DNA from: Adhaeretor mobilis
GTDB lineage: Bacteria > Planctomycetota > Planctomycetia > Pirellulales > Lacipirellulaceae
DNA: 64,000 nt
Assembly (NCBI RefSeq): GCF_007741515.1
Contig: NZ_CP036263.1
Span: forward strand, 5,195,178-5,259,177
Reading direction: 5' to 3'
Under the pieces are notes generated by a model. It worked only from the letters and a program-made list of their open reading frames with translations. It was not told where the DNA came from and made no database searches. Both the position numbers and the translations under genes were made by a program. Of this stretch, positions 47,165 to 55,092 are shown one piece after another (positions within the stretch are counted from its first letter, which is position 1; every line of letters starts with the position of its first letter).

Positions 47165-48330
47165 ATGATTCCAGGTTGTTTGACCGAAATGCCCTTGAGG
47201 GCCATTTTGAGTTCTTCGGGATTGGGCGCTACTTCTAGCGCGACGGTGCGGTCGATGAGTTTATCGTCGACCAATTGCTTCAAGCTTTGCGTGAAAGTCT
47301 GCATGCCATCCTCGACGCCCACGCTAATGGCTCCGCTGAGCTTGTGATCTTCCTCTTCTTGCACCAGCTTGCGAATGGTAGGAGTGAATCGCATGATCTC
47401 CACGGTCGGGACACGACCTACGCCCGGCTTGATGCTCTTCAGTAGTTTCTGAGCAACGATGCCCTTCATATTCATGGAGATGGCGCTGCGCAGTGCGCCG
47501 TGCATATCCTGCGGGAAGAGATCGAGAATACGACCGATCGTTCCCGGAGCACCGCTAGCGTGGATGGTTCCGAACACCAAGTGACCGGTCTCAGCCGCGT
47601 GAATGGCGGTCATGAAGGTTTCCTTGTCACGCATTTCGCCCACGAGCATGATGTCGGGATCTTCACGTACGGCGTGCTTCATGCCGACTTCGAAGTCCAC
47701 GACATCGAGGCCGATTTCGCGCTGGTTGATTAGGCACTTGTCTTCAGTAAACACGAATTCGATCGGGTCTTCGAGCGTGAGAATATGCTTGCGATAGTTG
47801 TGATTGATCCAGTTGAGCATCGAACCAATGGTTGTCGTTTTGCCCGATCCGGTCACCCCAGCCAGCAGCACCATGCCTTGGTCGTATTTGCAGAGATCGA
47901 CCATCGACTTAGGCAAGTAGAGTCCCTCGAAGTCGGGAATCCAGCTGTTCACGCGACGAGCCACTAGGCCAATGTGGCCAAGTTGCTGGAGCAGGTTCAC
48001 GCGGAACCGCCAGTTAGTGCCATCCACTTCGACCATGTGTGCGAAGTCGGCCCCGCCGTCGTGGTCGAAAATCTTGCGGTTTCGCTCGCTCATCATCGGA
48101 AAGCAGAGGCGAACCATTTCCTCGTCTTCGATGGGGGAACGCTGCATGGGACGCAGTGTGCCGTCGATGCGCACCATGGGCGGATTGCCTACCTTGAGGT
48201 GCAAGTCGCTCGCTTCTAGCTTGACGCAGGCACGAAACAGCTTGTCGATCTCTAGCTCTCTGTGGACGGCTACGAAACTATCGTAGTCGCTAGAGCTGAT
48301 CGAGCTTTTCTGGGCGTTGGTGTTTGACAT
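47161..48330 (-). CDS. PilT-family type IV pilus ATPase
   Basis: About 389 residues; GAGGAG precedes ATG 48330 by a normal distance. It powers pilus retraction or secretion as a cytoplasmic hexamer. ASDLHLKVGNPP is the PilT N-terminal block, GVTGSGKTTT the intact Walker A, LTLEDPIEF the Asp box, VREDPDIMLVGEMRD the Walker B, and TGHLVFGTIHASGA the His box. The C-terminus is longer than typical PilT. It may be PilT or PilU. The degenerate GspE-like gene starts within its last codons, so the two proteins are made together. Confidence 0.9.
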   Translation of the reverse strand: MSNTNAQKSSISSSDYDSFVAVHRELEIDKLFRACVKLEASDLHLKVGNPPMVRIDGTLRPMQRSPIEDEEMVRLCFPMMSERNRKIFDHDGGADFAHMVEVDGTNWRFRVNLLQQLGHIGLVARRVNSWIPDFEGLYLPKSMVDLCKYDQGMVLLAGVTGSGKTTTIGSMLNWINHNYRKHILTLEDPIEFVFTEDKCLINQREIGLDVVDFEVGMKHAVREDPDIMLVGEMRDKETFMTAIHAAETGHLVFGTIHASGAPGTIGRILDLFPQDMHGALRSAISMNMKGIVAQKLLKSIKPGVGRVPTVEIMRFTPTIRKLVQEEEDHKLSGAISVGVEDGMQTFTQSLKQLVDDKLIDRTVALEVAPNPEELKMALKGISVKQPGIM

Positions 48331-48357
48331 AGGTCTTCTCCTCGGTAAGCCATCTTG

Positions 48358-49149
48358 CTAGGCCACGAGCCCGACTGGAGGCAAGCGGACCGGGATACCT
48401 GCCTCGGCCATGATTTGTTTGGTCTCTTGAATCGTATACTCGCCAAAGTGAAATATGCTGGCCGCCAAGGCAGCATCGGCTTTTCCCTTGGTCACGGCAT
48501 CAGCCAAATGCTGTGGGCACCCTGCCCCGCCGCTGGCTACTACGGGGATACCGACTGCTTGGCTTACTGCGGCGGTCATTTCCAAGTCGTAACCATCCTT
48601 GGTGCCGTCGGCGTCCATGCATGTGAGCACGATTTCCCCCGCGCCAAGTTCTTCGACTTGCTTGGCCCACGCTAGTGCATCGAGCCCGGTGGGAATGCGT
48701 CCACCGTTAATGAACACTTCAAACTTTTCATTACCTTCGGCATCCGTGACGCGCTTGGGGTCGATATTCACGACCGTCGCGCAGCCGCCAAAAGCCCGGC
48801 TGATTTCTGTAATGAGCTCGGGTGTACGGACAGCGGCTGAGTTAAGGCTCACTTTCTCAGCGCCGGCTTGAATGAGTTGTCGAGCATCTTCCAGCGTGCG
48901 GATCCCTCCGCCAACGGTGAACGGCATGAAAACTTGCTCCGCCGTGCGGCGCACCATGTCGCGCATAATGTCGCGACCCTCGTGACTGGCACAGATGTCC
49001 AGGAACACTAATTCGTCTGCCCCGTCACGTTCGTAACGAGCGGCTACCTCGACCGGATCGCCTGCATCGCGCAGATTCACGAAGTTGGTCCCCTTTACGA
49101 CGCGACCGCGATCGACATCTAAACAAGGAATGACACGTTTGGCGAGCAT
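48358..49149 (-). CDS. hisF: imidazole glycerol phosphate synthase, cyclase subunit
   Basis: About 263 residues from ATG 49149 (MLAKRVIPCLDVDRGRVVKG); the frame is open 57 bases upstream but the family start is here. It forms imidazole glycerol phosphate from PRFAR and ammonia supplied by HisH, in histidine synthesis. CLDVDRG carries the catalytic Asp at the N-terminus, VNIDPKRV the second, and PFTVGGGIRT and VVASGGAG the phosphate-binding loops. No hisH or other his gene is next to it. It ends 28 bases before the pilT-like start on the same strand. Confidence 0.95.
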   Translation of the reverse strand: MLAKRVIPCLDVDRGRVVKGTNFVNLRDAGDPVEVAARYERDGADELVFLDICASHEGRDIMRDMVRRTAEQVFMPFTVGGGIRTLEDARQLIQAGAEKVSLNSAAVRTPELITEISRAFGGCATVVNIDPKRVTDAEGNEKFEVFINGGRIPTGLDALAWAKQVEELGAGEIVLTCMDADGTKDGYDLEMTAAVSQAVGIPVVASGGAGCPQHLADAVTKGKADAALAASIFHFGEYTIQETKQIMAEAGIPVRLPPVGLVA

Positions 49150-49444
49150 GTGTGTGGGGCGAGGGTCCAAGGACGAGGCAATTACAATGGGGCAAGGCAG
49201 AATCACCCGAAGCTCCGTAGTCCTCTTAGCTTAAGTAGCCTACCGGGGTGGGTCAACTAGATGGCGGGCCAGAGACCTAGTAGTAAGGGTTGTAGTGCTT
49301 GGCCTGCGAGAAGTACCGCTTGCTACTTAGCAGCGGCGGCGAATTCGTGCCCGTAGTCAAATACAACTCAGAATCGCCGCCAAGCCGCAAGCGGCCCACT
49401 GGGTAGTGTGACCCTACCGTTGGGATCTTGCTACAATGGTGGGC

Positions 49445-49714
49445 ATGTCTGAGCTACTTACTCTGCTGCCGCCAGTATTCCTTAAATCGCTCGCCGCCAA
49501 TGGTGGCGTTCCGATTCCTATTGAGGATCCCGGCTGGCATCAGGAAATTACTCTCGCACCCGCCGAGCATCTGCCGCCGATTAGGCTCGAGCCCTCCTAC
49601 ATGAAGGCTGGAGTCCAGAAAACGGTTGAGCAATTTGAGCGAGGTGAATCACTCCCATGGGATATTGGGCGTACGATGAAGAAAGCCGAGCAAGGCCGGG
49701 AAGACTTGCTCTAA
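49445..49714 (+). CDS. small hypothetical protein coupled to the RimK operon
   Basis: About 89 residues from ATG 49445 (or 92 from 49436). No family was recognised; it contains a Pro-rich segment (GGVPIPIEDPGW, APAEHLPPIRLEP) and a charged C-terminus. Support for it being real comes from context: its TAA overlaps the next gene's ATG by one base (TAATG), the classic layout of translational coupling. It would lead the operon with the aspartyl protease, RimK and the aspartoacylase-like enzyme. Confidence 0.55.
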   Translation: MSELLTLLPPVFLKSLAANGGVPIPIEDPGWHQEITLAPAEHLPPIRLEPSYMKAGVQKTVEQFERGESLPWDIGRTMKKAEQGREDLL

Positions 49715-50211
49715 TGCGCCCCGCAAAACCCCCACTTCCGACGATCGGCTGGCGCGAGTGGACTTCGCTTCCTGAGTTGGGTATCTCGCAAGTCAAGCCG
49801 AAGATCGATACCGGGGCCCGATCCTCCTCGTTGCACGCTCGGCACATCGAAATCTTCCAACGTGATGGTAGCGACTGGGTGCGATTTGAAGTCCAACCAG
49901 TACAACGGCGGAAGGAACCTCGGATCGTTTGCGAGGCGCCCGTGCTGGAACAGCGTTACGTGAAGAGTTCTAGCGGGCACACGACGCGGCGTGTGGTGAT
50001 TCGCACAACACTCGAACTGGCAGGGCAAAGCTGGGCGATTGACCTGACGTTGGCCTCCCGCGATCAGATGGGGTTTCGTATGCTGTTAGGACGCGAAGCC
50101 GTGCGGGGACGCTTTCTTGTGGACCCAGCCAAGTCGTATTTACAAAGCCAACGACCCAAAAGACGGCTTAAAAAGAAGCAACCAAAAGGCAAAAAGCCGA
50201 AAGAGGAGTGA
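49714..50211 (+). CDS. RimB-type retropepsin-like aspartyl protease (DUF785)
   Basis: About 165 residues from ATG 49714; the frame continues upstream to 49657, but the TAATG overlap and the family start favour this site. IGWREWTSLPELGISQVKPKIDTGARSSSLHA is split here as IGWREW, LGI and KIDTGARSS; DTGA carries the catalytic Asp of pepsin-like enzymes. FRMLLGREAVRGRFLVDP is the second conserved block. The family is usually labelled ATP-dependent zinc protease, but is retropepsin-like and co-occurs with RimK. The Lys-rich tail is unusual. It lies 3 bases before rimK. Confidence 0.88.
   Translation: MRPAKPPLPTIGWREWTSLPELGISQVKPKIDTGARSSSLHARHIEIFQRDGSDWVRFEVQPVQRRKEPRIVCEAPVLEQRYVKSSSGHTTRRVVIRTTLELAGQSWAIDLTLASRDQMGFRMLLGREAVRGRFLVDPAKSYLQSQRPKRRLKKKQPKGKKPKEE
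50203..50208 (+). promoter_or_regulatory. ribosome binding site for the TTG start of rimK
   Basis: GAGGAG, also the last two Glu codons of the protease, lies 6 bases before TTG 50215. It makes the TTG start convincing. Confidence 0.75.
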
Positions 50212-50214
50212 AAC

Positions 50215-51117
50215 TTGAAGATCGCCATCCTGAGTCGCAATTCCAAGCTCTACTCGACCGATCGGCTGAAGCAGGCAGCTAAGGAGCGGGGCCATGAGGT
50301 ATCGATCGTCGACTACTTGCGTTGCTACATGGACATCACTTCGCACCGGCCGCAAGTGATCTACCAAGGCGGCCCTTTGGAGGTCGATGCCGTGATCCCA
50401 CGCATTGGAGCGTCGCACACGTTCTACGGGACTGCGGTCGTGCGGCAATTCGAGGTGAAAGGTGTATTCGTGGCGAACGAGTCGCAGGCGATCAGCCGAT
50501 CACGAGACAAGCTGCGCAGCTTGCAACTGCTGGCCCGCGATGGCATCGGCCTGCCGGTCACAGGTTTTGCGCACTCCACCAAAGATATTGACGGGCTGAT
50601 CAGTCTCGCAGGTGGATCGCCTTTGGTGATTAAACTCATCGAGGGTACGCAAGGCGTGGGAGTCATCCTGGCGGAAACGAAGAAGGCCGCCCAAGCTGTG
50701 ATCGAAGCATTCCGCGGGCTGGATGCGAACATTCTCGTGCAAGAGTTCATCAAGGAAGCTGGCGGTGCCGATTTACGCTGCTTCGTCATCGGCGGCCGAG
50801 TTGTGGCCGCGATGAAGCGTCAAGGTCCCGAGGGTGAGTTCCGCAGCAATCTTCATCGGGGCGGCTCCGCAGAGAAAATCAAACTAACGCCCGAGGAACG
50901 TTCCACTGCGGTGCGCTCCGCGAAATCGATGGGTCTGAATATCGCGGGCGTAGACATCTTGCGGTCCAACCACGGCGCGGTCGTCATGGAAGTGAACTCA
51001 TCGCCAGGGCTGGAAGGTATCGAGCAAGCCACAAACGTAGACGTCGCTGGGAAGATCATCGACTTTATCGAAAAAAACGCCAAACCGGGTAAGCAGCGTG
51101 ACAAAGGAAAAGGGTAA
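50215..51117 (+). CDS. rimK: RimK-family ATP-grasp glutamate ligase
   Basis: About 300 residues from TTG 50215. RimK adds glutamates to the C-terminus of ribosomal protein S6 or a similar acceptor using ATP. MKIAILSRN, PRIGASHTFYG, SRSRDKLRSLQLLARDGIGLP, VIKLIEGTQGVGVILAE and VMEVNSSPGLEGIE are canonical ATP-grasp/RimK blocks. LVQEFIKEAGGADLRCFVIGG fits the metal and ATP site. It sits between the DUF785 protease and an aspartoacylase-like gene that overlaps its end by 20 bases. The trio suggests an addition and removal system for a post-translational tag. Confidence 0.93.
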   Translation: MKIAILSRNSKLYSTDRLKQAAKERGHEVSIVDYLRCYMDITSHRPQVIYQGGPLEVDAVIPRIGASHTFYGTAVVRQFEVKGVFVANESQAISRSRDKLRSLQLLARDGIGLPVTGFAHSTKDIDGLISLAGGSPLVIKLIEGTQGVGVILAETKKAAQAVIEAFRGLDANILVQEFIKEAGGADLRCFVIGGRVVAAMKRQGPEGEFRSNLHRGGSAEKIKLTPEERSTAVRSAKSMGLNIAGVDILRSNHGAVVMEVNSSPGLEGIEQATNVDVAGKIIDFIEKNAKPGKQRDKGKG

Positions 51118-52147
51118 GGTCAAGGTCGCCGCGGCTAAACCGCGAGCGGCTATCAACGAGCCTGTGACGATCTCTGGTGCCGTGGTGCAACCGGGAGAAC
51201 GCGAGCGGCTTGAGATTCCCGTTGCTCGTCTGCCCACGGGTACTGCTCTTTCCTTGCCGGTGGTCGTGGTCAATGGAAAACGGCCCGGACCGACGCTTTG
51301 GATGAGCGCGGCTGTCCATGGCGATGAAGTGAACGGCTTGGAGATCATTGGGCAAGTGCTCGATCGCATCAAGCCGCGCGAGCTGGCCGGAACGATCATC
51401 GCCACGCCAATTGTGAACGTGTTTGGTTTCAACGCCCAATCTCGCTACCTGCCTGACCGCCGCGACCTAAATCGATCGTTCCCAGGCAGCTCGCGGGGCT
51501 CGCTCGCTAGCCGCTTAGCCCACCTTTTCATGCAGGAAGTCGTGCTGAAGTGCCAGTACGGTATCGACCTGCACACAGGCTCCAACCATCGCACGAACCT
51601 GCCGCAGATTCGCACCAACCTCCAAGACCCCGAATCAAGGCGCCTGGCCGAAGCGTTCGCGGCTCCGGTGATCATGCATGGTGCGGAGATCGACGGCACC
51701 CTGCGTCGCGCTGCCACTCGGGCGGGGATTCGCACGATGGTTTACGAGGCGGGCGAGCCATTGCGATTTGACGACGCGGCCATCCGCCTTGGCCGCGATG
51801 GCGTATTGCGCGTGCTGGCAGCGTTGGGCATGCGGAAGAAAAGCCCCAAGAAACGATCCGCGCACTCGGCAGTCGTCGATACCACCCGCTGGGTTCGTGC
51901 CCGGCAGAGCGGCATCTTGCGGCTGAGTACTAAGCTCGGCGCGCAGGTGGCTGAGAAAGAGCAGATCGGTTTCGTCGCGGACGCCTTTGGCGACGACCCC
52001 CGCCCGCTAATCGCACCCTCAGCTGGCATCATCATCGGTCATACGAACAACCCATTGGTGCAACAGGGCGAAGCGGTAGTCCATATCGCTTCGATGAAAA
52101 GCGACGACCATGCGGACGAAGTCGCGGCACTGCTGGCGGAGGAGTGA
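51098..52147 (+). CDS. M14-type succinylglutamate desuccinylase/aspartoacylase-like deacylase
   Basis: About 349 residues from GTG 51098, overlapping rimK. HGDEVNGLEIIG carries the zinc-ligand pair (H-x-x-E), NVFGFNAQSRYLPDRRDLNRSFPG the substrate Arg block, and DLHTGSNHRTNLPQIR the third zinc ligand His. VYEAGEP supplies the catalytic Glu. The C-terminal part is a beta domain with Gly-rich strands. The enzyme hydrolyses an amide bond to an acidic N-acyl amino acid or peptide. Beside RimK it could trim or recycle a glutamyl tag; this is inference. Confidence 0.88.
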   Translation: MTKEKGKVKVAAAKPRAAINEPVTISGAVVQPGERERLEIPVARLPTGTALSLPVVVVNGKRPGPTLWMSAAVHGDEVNGLEIIGQVLDRIKPRELAGTIIATPIVNVFGFNAQSRYLPDRRDLNRSFPGSSRGSLASRLAHLFMQEVVLKCQYGIDLHTGSNHRTNLPQIRTNLQDPESRRLAEAFAAPVIMHGAEIDGTLRRAATRAGIRTMVYEAGEPLRFDDAAIRLGRDGVLRVLAALGMRKKSPKKRSAHSAVVDTTRWVRARQSGILRLSTKLGAQVAEKEQIGFVADAFGDDPRPLIAPSAGIIIGHTNNPLVQQGEAVVHIASMKSDDHADEVAALLAEE

Positions 52148-52241
52148 GATCTAATTGACCCGGGCGGCGATACCGCATGCGCTGCAGCAAACCTAGTTGC
52201 TACGCTGGCGGTTTCGCCGTACTCTCTTCGCCAACCATAAA

Positions 52242-52961
52242 TTAGTCCCGCGACATGAACAGTTGCAGGATGTACCAGAATAGTAGCGCGACCGCGGCAA
52301 ACAGTGCCAGGGAAGCAGCAACGTACTGGTCGGTACGATAGTGCAGCATCACATTCGAAGTGGAATACAGAATGTAACCGCAGGCAAGAGCGATCATCGC
52401 GTAAGTGAAGATGGGCCCCAAGGCGAAGCTAAAAAGTATAGCACAAACGATTAGGCCCATTGCGGCAATACCGCCGAACACTAGGACCGATCGCATGAAG
52501 GAAAAGTCTTGTCGCGTGATGAACACGATCGCCGTGAGCACGCCGAACAGGGCAAGTGTAGTGTACGATGCCGTGGGAATGACGCCTGCGAACCTCGGGT
52601 TGCTCGCAGCGATATAGAGCAGTGGCAAGATGATAATAGACTCTGCGACCACGTAGAGACTAAGACCAGCATATTGCATCCCTCTGGAAGTCGAGGACAT
52701 CGCCCAACTGTTAGCAATCCAGCTCACAGCCATAAATGCTCCCAGGACGATCAGCCAGGAGTATTGGCCCCCCATCATCGTATTCGTGAGACGCTCAGCG
52801 ATTGGCGAGTTCAGTAAGACCGCTTCCAAGCCAATAAAGGCCAAAATAGCTCCGGCCAGGTGCATGTAAGTTCGCGTAATAAACGTCGCGCGCTCACTGG
52901 ACTCGGCGTGGGCGGCCATTGTGAAGTTGGACGGTGCGTAAGGATTCTCGGAGGCATTCAT
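52242..52961 (-). CDS. Bax inhibitor-1 family membrane protein (YbhL/UPF0005-like)
   Basis: About 239 residues with seven hydrophobic helices. FITRTYMHLAGAILAF is the conserved first helix, SSTSRGMQYAGL and SEAIIILPLLY-like segments follow, and the family's C-terminal DQYVAASLALFAAVALLFWYILQLF is recognisable. Bax inhibitor-1 proteins are pH-sensitive calcium leak channels. Length is normal. It is divergent from the neighbouring small membrane-anchored gene and convergent with the RimK operon. Confidence 0.9.
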   Translation of the reverse strand: MNASENPYAPSNFTMAAHAESSERATFITRTYMHLAGAILAFIGLEAVLLNSPIAERLTNTMMGGQYSWLIVLGAFMAVSWIANSWAMSSTSRGMQYAGLSLYVVAESIIILPLLYIAASNPRFAGVIPTASYTTLALFGVLTAIVFITRQDFSFMRSVLVFGGIAAMGLIVCAILFSFALGPIFTYAMIALACGYILYSTSNVMLHYRTDQYVAASLALFAAVALLFWYILQLFMSRD

Positions 52962-53239
52962 GGCAATTCCCTGGAATGTTGGACTTCAGTCTCTTCAAAG
53001 AGCATAGAGGATCCCTCCAAAAGCGAGGCCCCCACTATGGCAAACTTACCGTATTTTACGCACCAATCAATGCTGGGGTTCGGACCAAGCCATTGATTTA
53101 CCCAGGACTCAACCGATATTATGCTTATTGGCGGCAATTTTCCGGCTTTCGACCAGTACGTCGGGCAGTCTGGTTCCGCTACCGCCTTGCCTCCTGCCTC
53201 GCAGGGCCAGGGCCCATCCACACCATCGGAGCGAATCGC

Positions 53240-53809
53240 ATGGCTATTGAATCCACAGAGCTAACAGCCAACCGGTTCCAATCATTGATCAACACCGCCG
53301 CCTTACTGGTCGTCGGTGGGTTCCTAGGTGCTGTAGCCGTGGCTTACTTCTCCGGCGGGAGTCCGACTGGCCAGTGGGGCACCGTAGTGAACGCCACAGC
53401 GTCGCAAGGTGAGGACAACTTTACCATTGCCACGGGGCTGGTCGATCAAGATCTCGAAGGCTTTTTCTTCCTCGACTTCATCACGGGCGACTTGCGGGGG
53501 GCGATCCTCAGTCGTCGCACTGGCAAGTTCTCCGGCTTTTTTGAATACAACGTGCAGGCCGACTTCGGTACGCAGACGCAGAACCCCAAATACCTGATGG
53601 TCACCGGACTGGCCGATCTGCCGCGGGGGAAAGGCCCTTCGCAATTGGCTCGTTGCGTTGTCTATGTGGCCGAAGCTACCAGCGGTCAGGTGTATGCTTA
53701 CGCGTTGCCCTACAATGGGAGCTTGAATGCCAAGGGATCGCCGCAGCAAGGCTCCTTCATAATGGTCGATGGCGGGCCGTTCCGGACTACTTTCGTGCGT
53801 GGGCAGTAA
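53240..53809 (+). CDS. membrane-anchored hypothetical protein
   Basis: About 189 residues from ATG 53240 (MAIESTELTANRFQ); the frame is open upstream to 52934 but that part overlaps the divergent gene and looks non-coding. One N-terminal helix (TAALLVVGGFLGAVAVAYF) leads to a beta-rich exported domain with DLEGFFFLDFITGDLRGAI and PKYLMVTGLADLP. No family was recognised. It lies 20 bases before thiS on the same strand, but no functional tie to thiamine synthesis is evident. Confidence 0.65.
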   Translation: MAIESTELTANRFQSLINTAALLVVGGFLGAVAVAYFSGGSPTGQWGTVVNATASQGEDNFTIATGLVDQDLEGFFFLDFITGDLRGAILSRRTGKFSGFFEYNVQADFGTQTQNPKYLMVTGLADLPRGKGPSQLARCVVYVAEATSGQVYAYALPYNGSLNAKGSPQQGSFIMVDGGPFRTTFVRGQ

Positions 53810-53828
53810 AAAGGACGAACGTGCTGGT

Positions 53829-54029
53829 ATGCAGATTCAACTGAACGGTCGCTCTAAAGAAGTCGCCACGGGCGCGACAGTGGCGGACTTGCTCGTGGAA
53901 TTGGAACTCGATTCTAGAACATTGGCGGTCGAGCGGAACCTAGAGTTGGCTCCGCGCACCGAACACGCTGCGACGCAATTGGCTGAGGGAGACCGCATCG
54001 AGATTGTGACGTTGGTGGGGGGCGGTTGA
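53829..54029 (+). CDS. thiS: sulfur carrier protein ThiS
   Basis: About 66 residues from ATG 53829 (MQIQLNGRSKEV). ThiS carries sulfur as a C-terminal thiocarboxylate for the thiazole ring of thiamine. The ubiquitin-like pattern MxIxLNG, the TVADLLVELEL helix and the C-terminal VGGG fit; ThiS must end in GG. The mature tail here has one Gly beyond the canonical pair, which occurs in other ThiS proteins. thiG follows after an inverted repeat. A longer in-frame start at 53769 overlaps the upstream gene and is less likely. Confidence 0.9.
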   Translation: MQIQLNGRSKEVATGATVADLLVELELDSRTLAVERNLELAPRTEHAATQLAEGDRIEIVTLVGGG

Positions 54030-54058
54030 GACGTATTTATTGTAAACCTACTGGCTGG

Positions 54059-54160
54059 GCACCGGCGAGCTGTTAGCTCGCGGCTATTTTCCCTCTCGAC
54101 AGTTTCCTCGCTCAATTTCGCAATCGACAAGCTAGCCGCAGGCTAACAGCCTGCCGGTGC
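54059..54160. repeat. 27-bp inverted repeat between thiS and thiG
   Basis: Arms 54059-54085 and 54134-54160 pair at 23 of 27 positions (GCACCGGC, CTGTTAGC and GCGGCT conserved), each arm containing its own small palindrome. The 48-base loop holds no gene. It lies between two genes of one pathway and could fold in the transcript. Confidence 0.75.
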
Positions 54161-54175
54161 ACAACAGCAGACTTC

Positions 54176-55042
54176 ATGAATTCACCAAACTTTGCCCGCC
54201 AAACCATGCCCACAGAAACCCTCACCGCTGACTCCCTGACCATCGGCACCCACACGTTGGCAAGCCGCCTCATCGTGGGCACCGGCAAGTACTCTACGTA
54301 CGAGCAGATGGGCGAGTCGCTTGCCGCGAGTGGCACGGACTGCATCACCGTCGCGATCCGTCGCGAACGACTCATCGACGCGGAAGGCAACAATCTGCTC
54401 GACTTCATCGATACCTCGCGCTACACGCTGCTGCCCAACACGGCCGGTTGCTTCAATGCGGACGATGCGGTTCGAGTAGCCAAACTGGGCCGTGAGATCC
54501 TGCTCGGCATCGAAAACCCGGGGGCTGATTGGGTCAAGCTAGAATGCTTGGCCGATACAAGAACCTTGCTGCCCGATCCGGTGGCCACCATTGATGCTAC
54601 CGAGCGGCTGGTGGCCGATGGCTTTCAAGTGCTTGTGTACACCAGCGACGACCCCATCGTAGCCCGTCGGCTGAAAGAAGCTGGTGCGGCGAGCGTCATG
54701 CCCGCGGGCAGCCCGATTGGCTCTGGTCAGGGGGTGCTCAACCCGAACAACATTCGTATTTGCTTGGAGTACTTGAAGGAGGGCGATCCCGATTACCCAG
54801 TCATTGTGGACGCCGGAGTGGGCGGTGCGAGCGACGTGGCCGCAGCTATGGAACTGGGCGTCGATGGCGTACTACTCAACACGGCAGTCGCTCACGCGGC
54901 TGATCCAGTGCTTATGGCCGAGGCGATGCAGCACGGGATTAAGGCGGGCAGAAAGTCGTACCTTGCCGGTCGTATTCCCAAAAAGCTCTACGCCACGGCC
55001 AGTAGTCCCGAAGAAGGGGCGATCACCGCGCGGCCCCGTTAA
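54176..55042 (+). CDS. thiG: thiazole synthase
   Basis: About 288 residues. ThiG builds the thiazole phosphate of thiamine from 1-deoxyxylulose-5-phosphate, dehydroglycine and ThiS thiocarboxylate. LIVGTGKY is the N-terminal block, WVKLECLADTRTLLPDP carries the Schiff-base Lys, VMPAGSPIGSGQGVLN the phosphate loop, and PVIVDAGVGGASDVAAAMELG the C-terminal block. The extra N-terminus (start at 54176, or ATG 54206) is longer than usual. It follows thiS by 146 bases. Confidence 0.95.
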   Translation: MNSPNFARQTMPTETLTADSLTIGTHTLASRLIVGTGKYSTYEQMGESLAASGTDCITVAIRRERLIDAEGNNLLDFIDTSRYTLLPNTAGCFNADDAVRVAKLGREILLGIENPGADWVKLECLADTRTLLPDPVATIDATERLVADGFQVLVYTSDDPIVARRLKEAGAASVMPAGSPIGSGQGVLNPNNIRICLEYLKEGDPDYPVIVDAGVGGASDVAAAMELGVDGVLLNTAVAHAADPVLMAEAMQHGIKAGRKSYLAGRIPKKLYATASSPEEGAITARPR

Positions 55043-55092
55043 GAGTATTTCGCCGCCTCATGCGGCTTAGTCGCTTCTAACCGCCCCACCCC

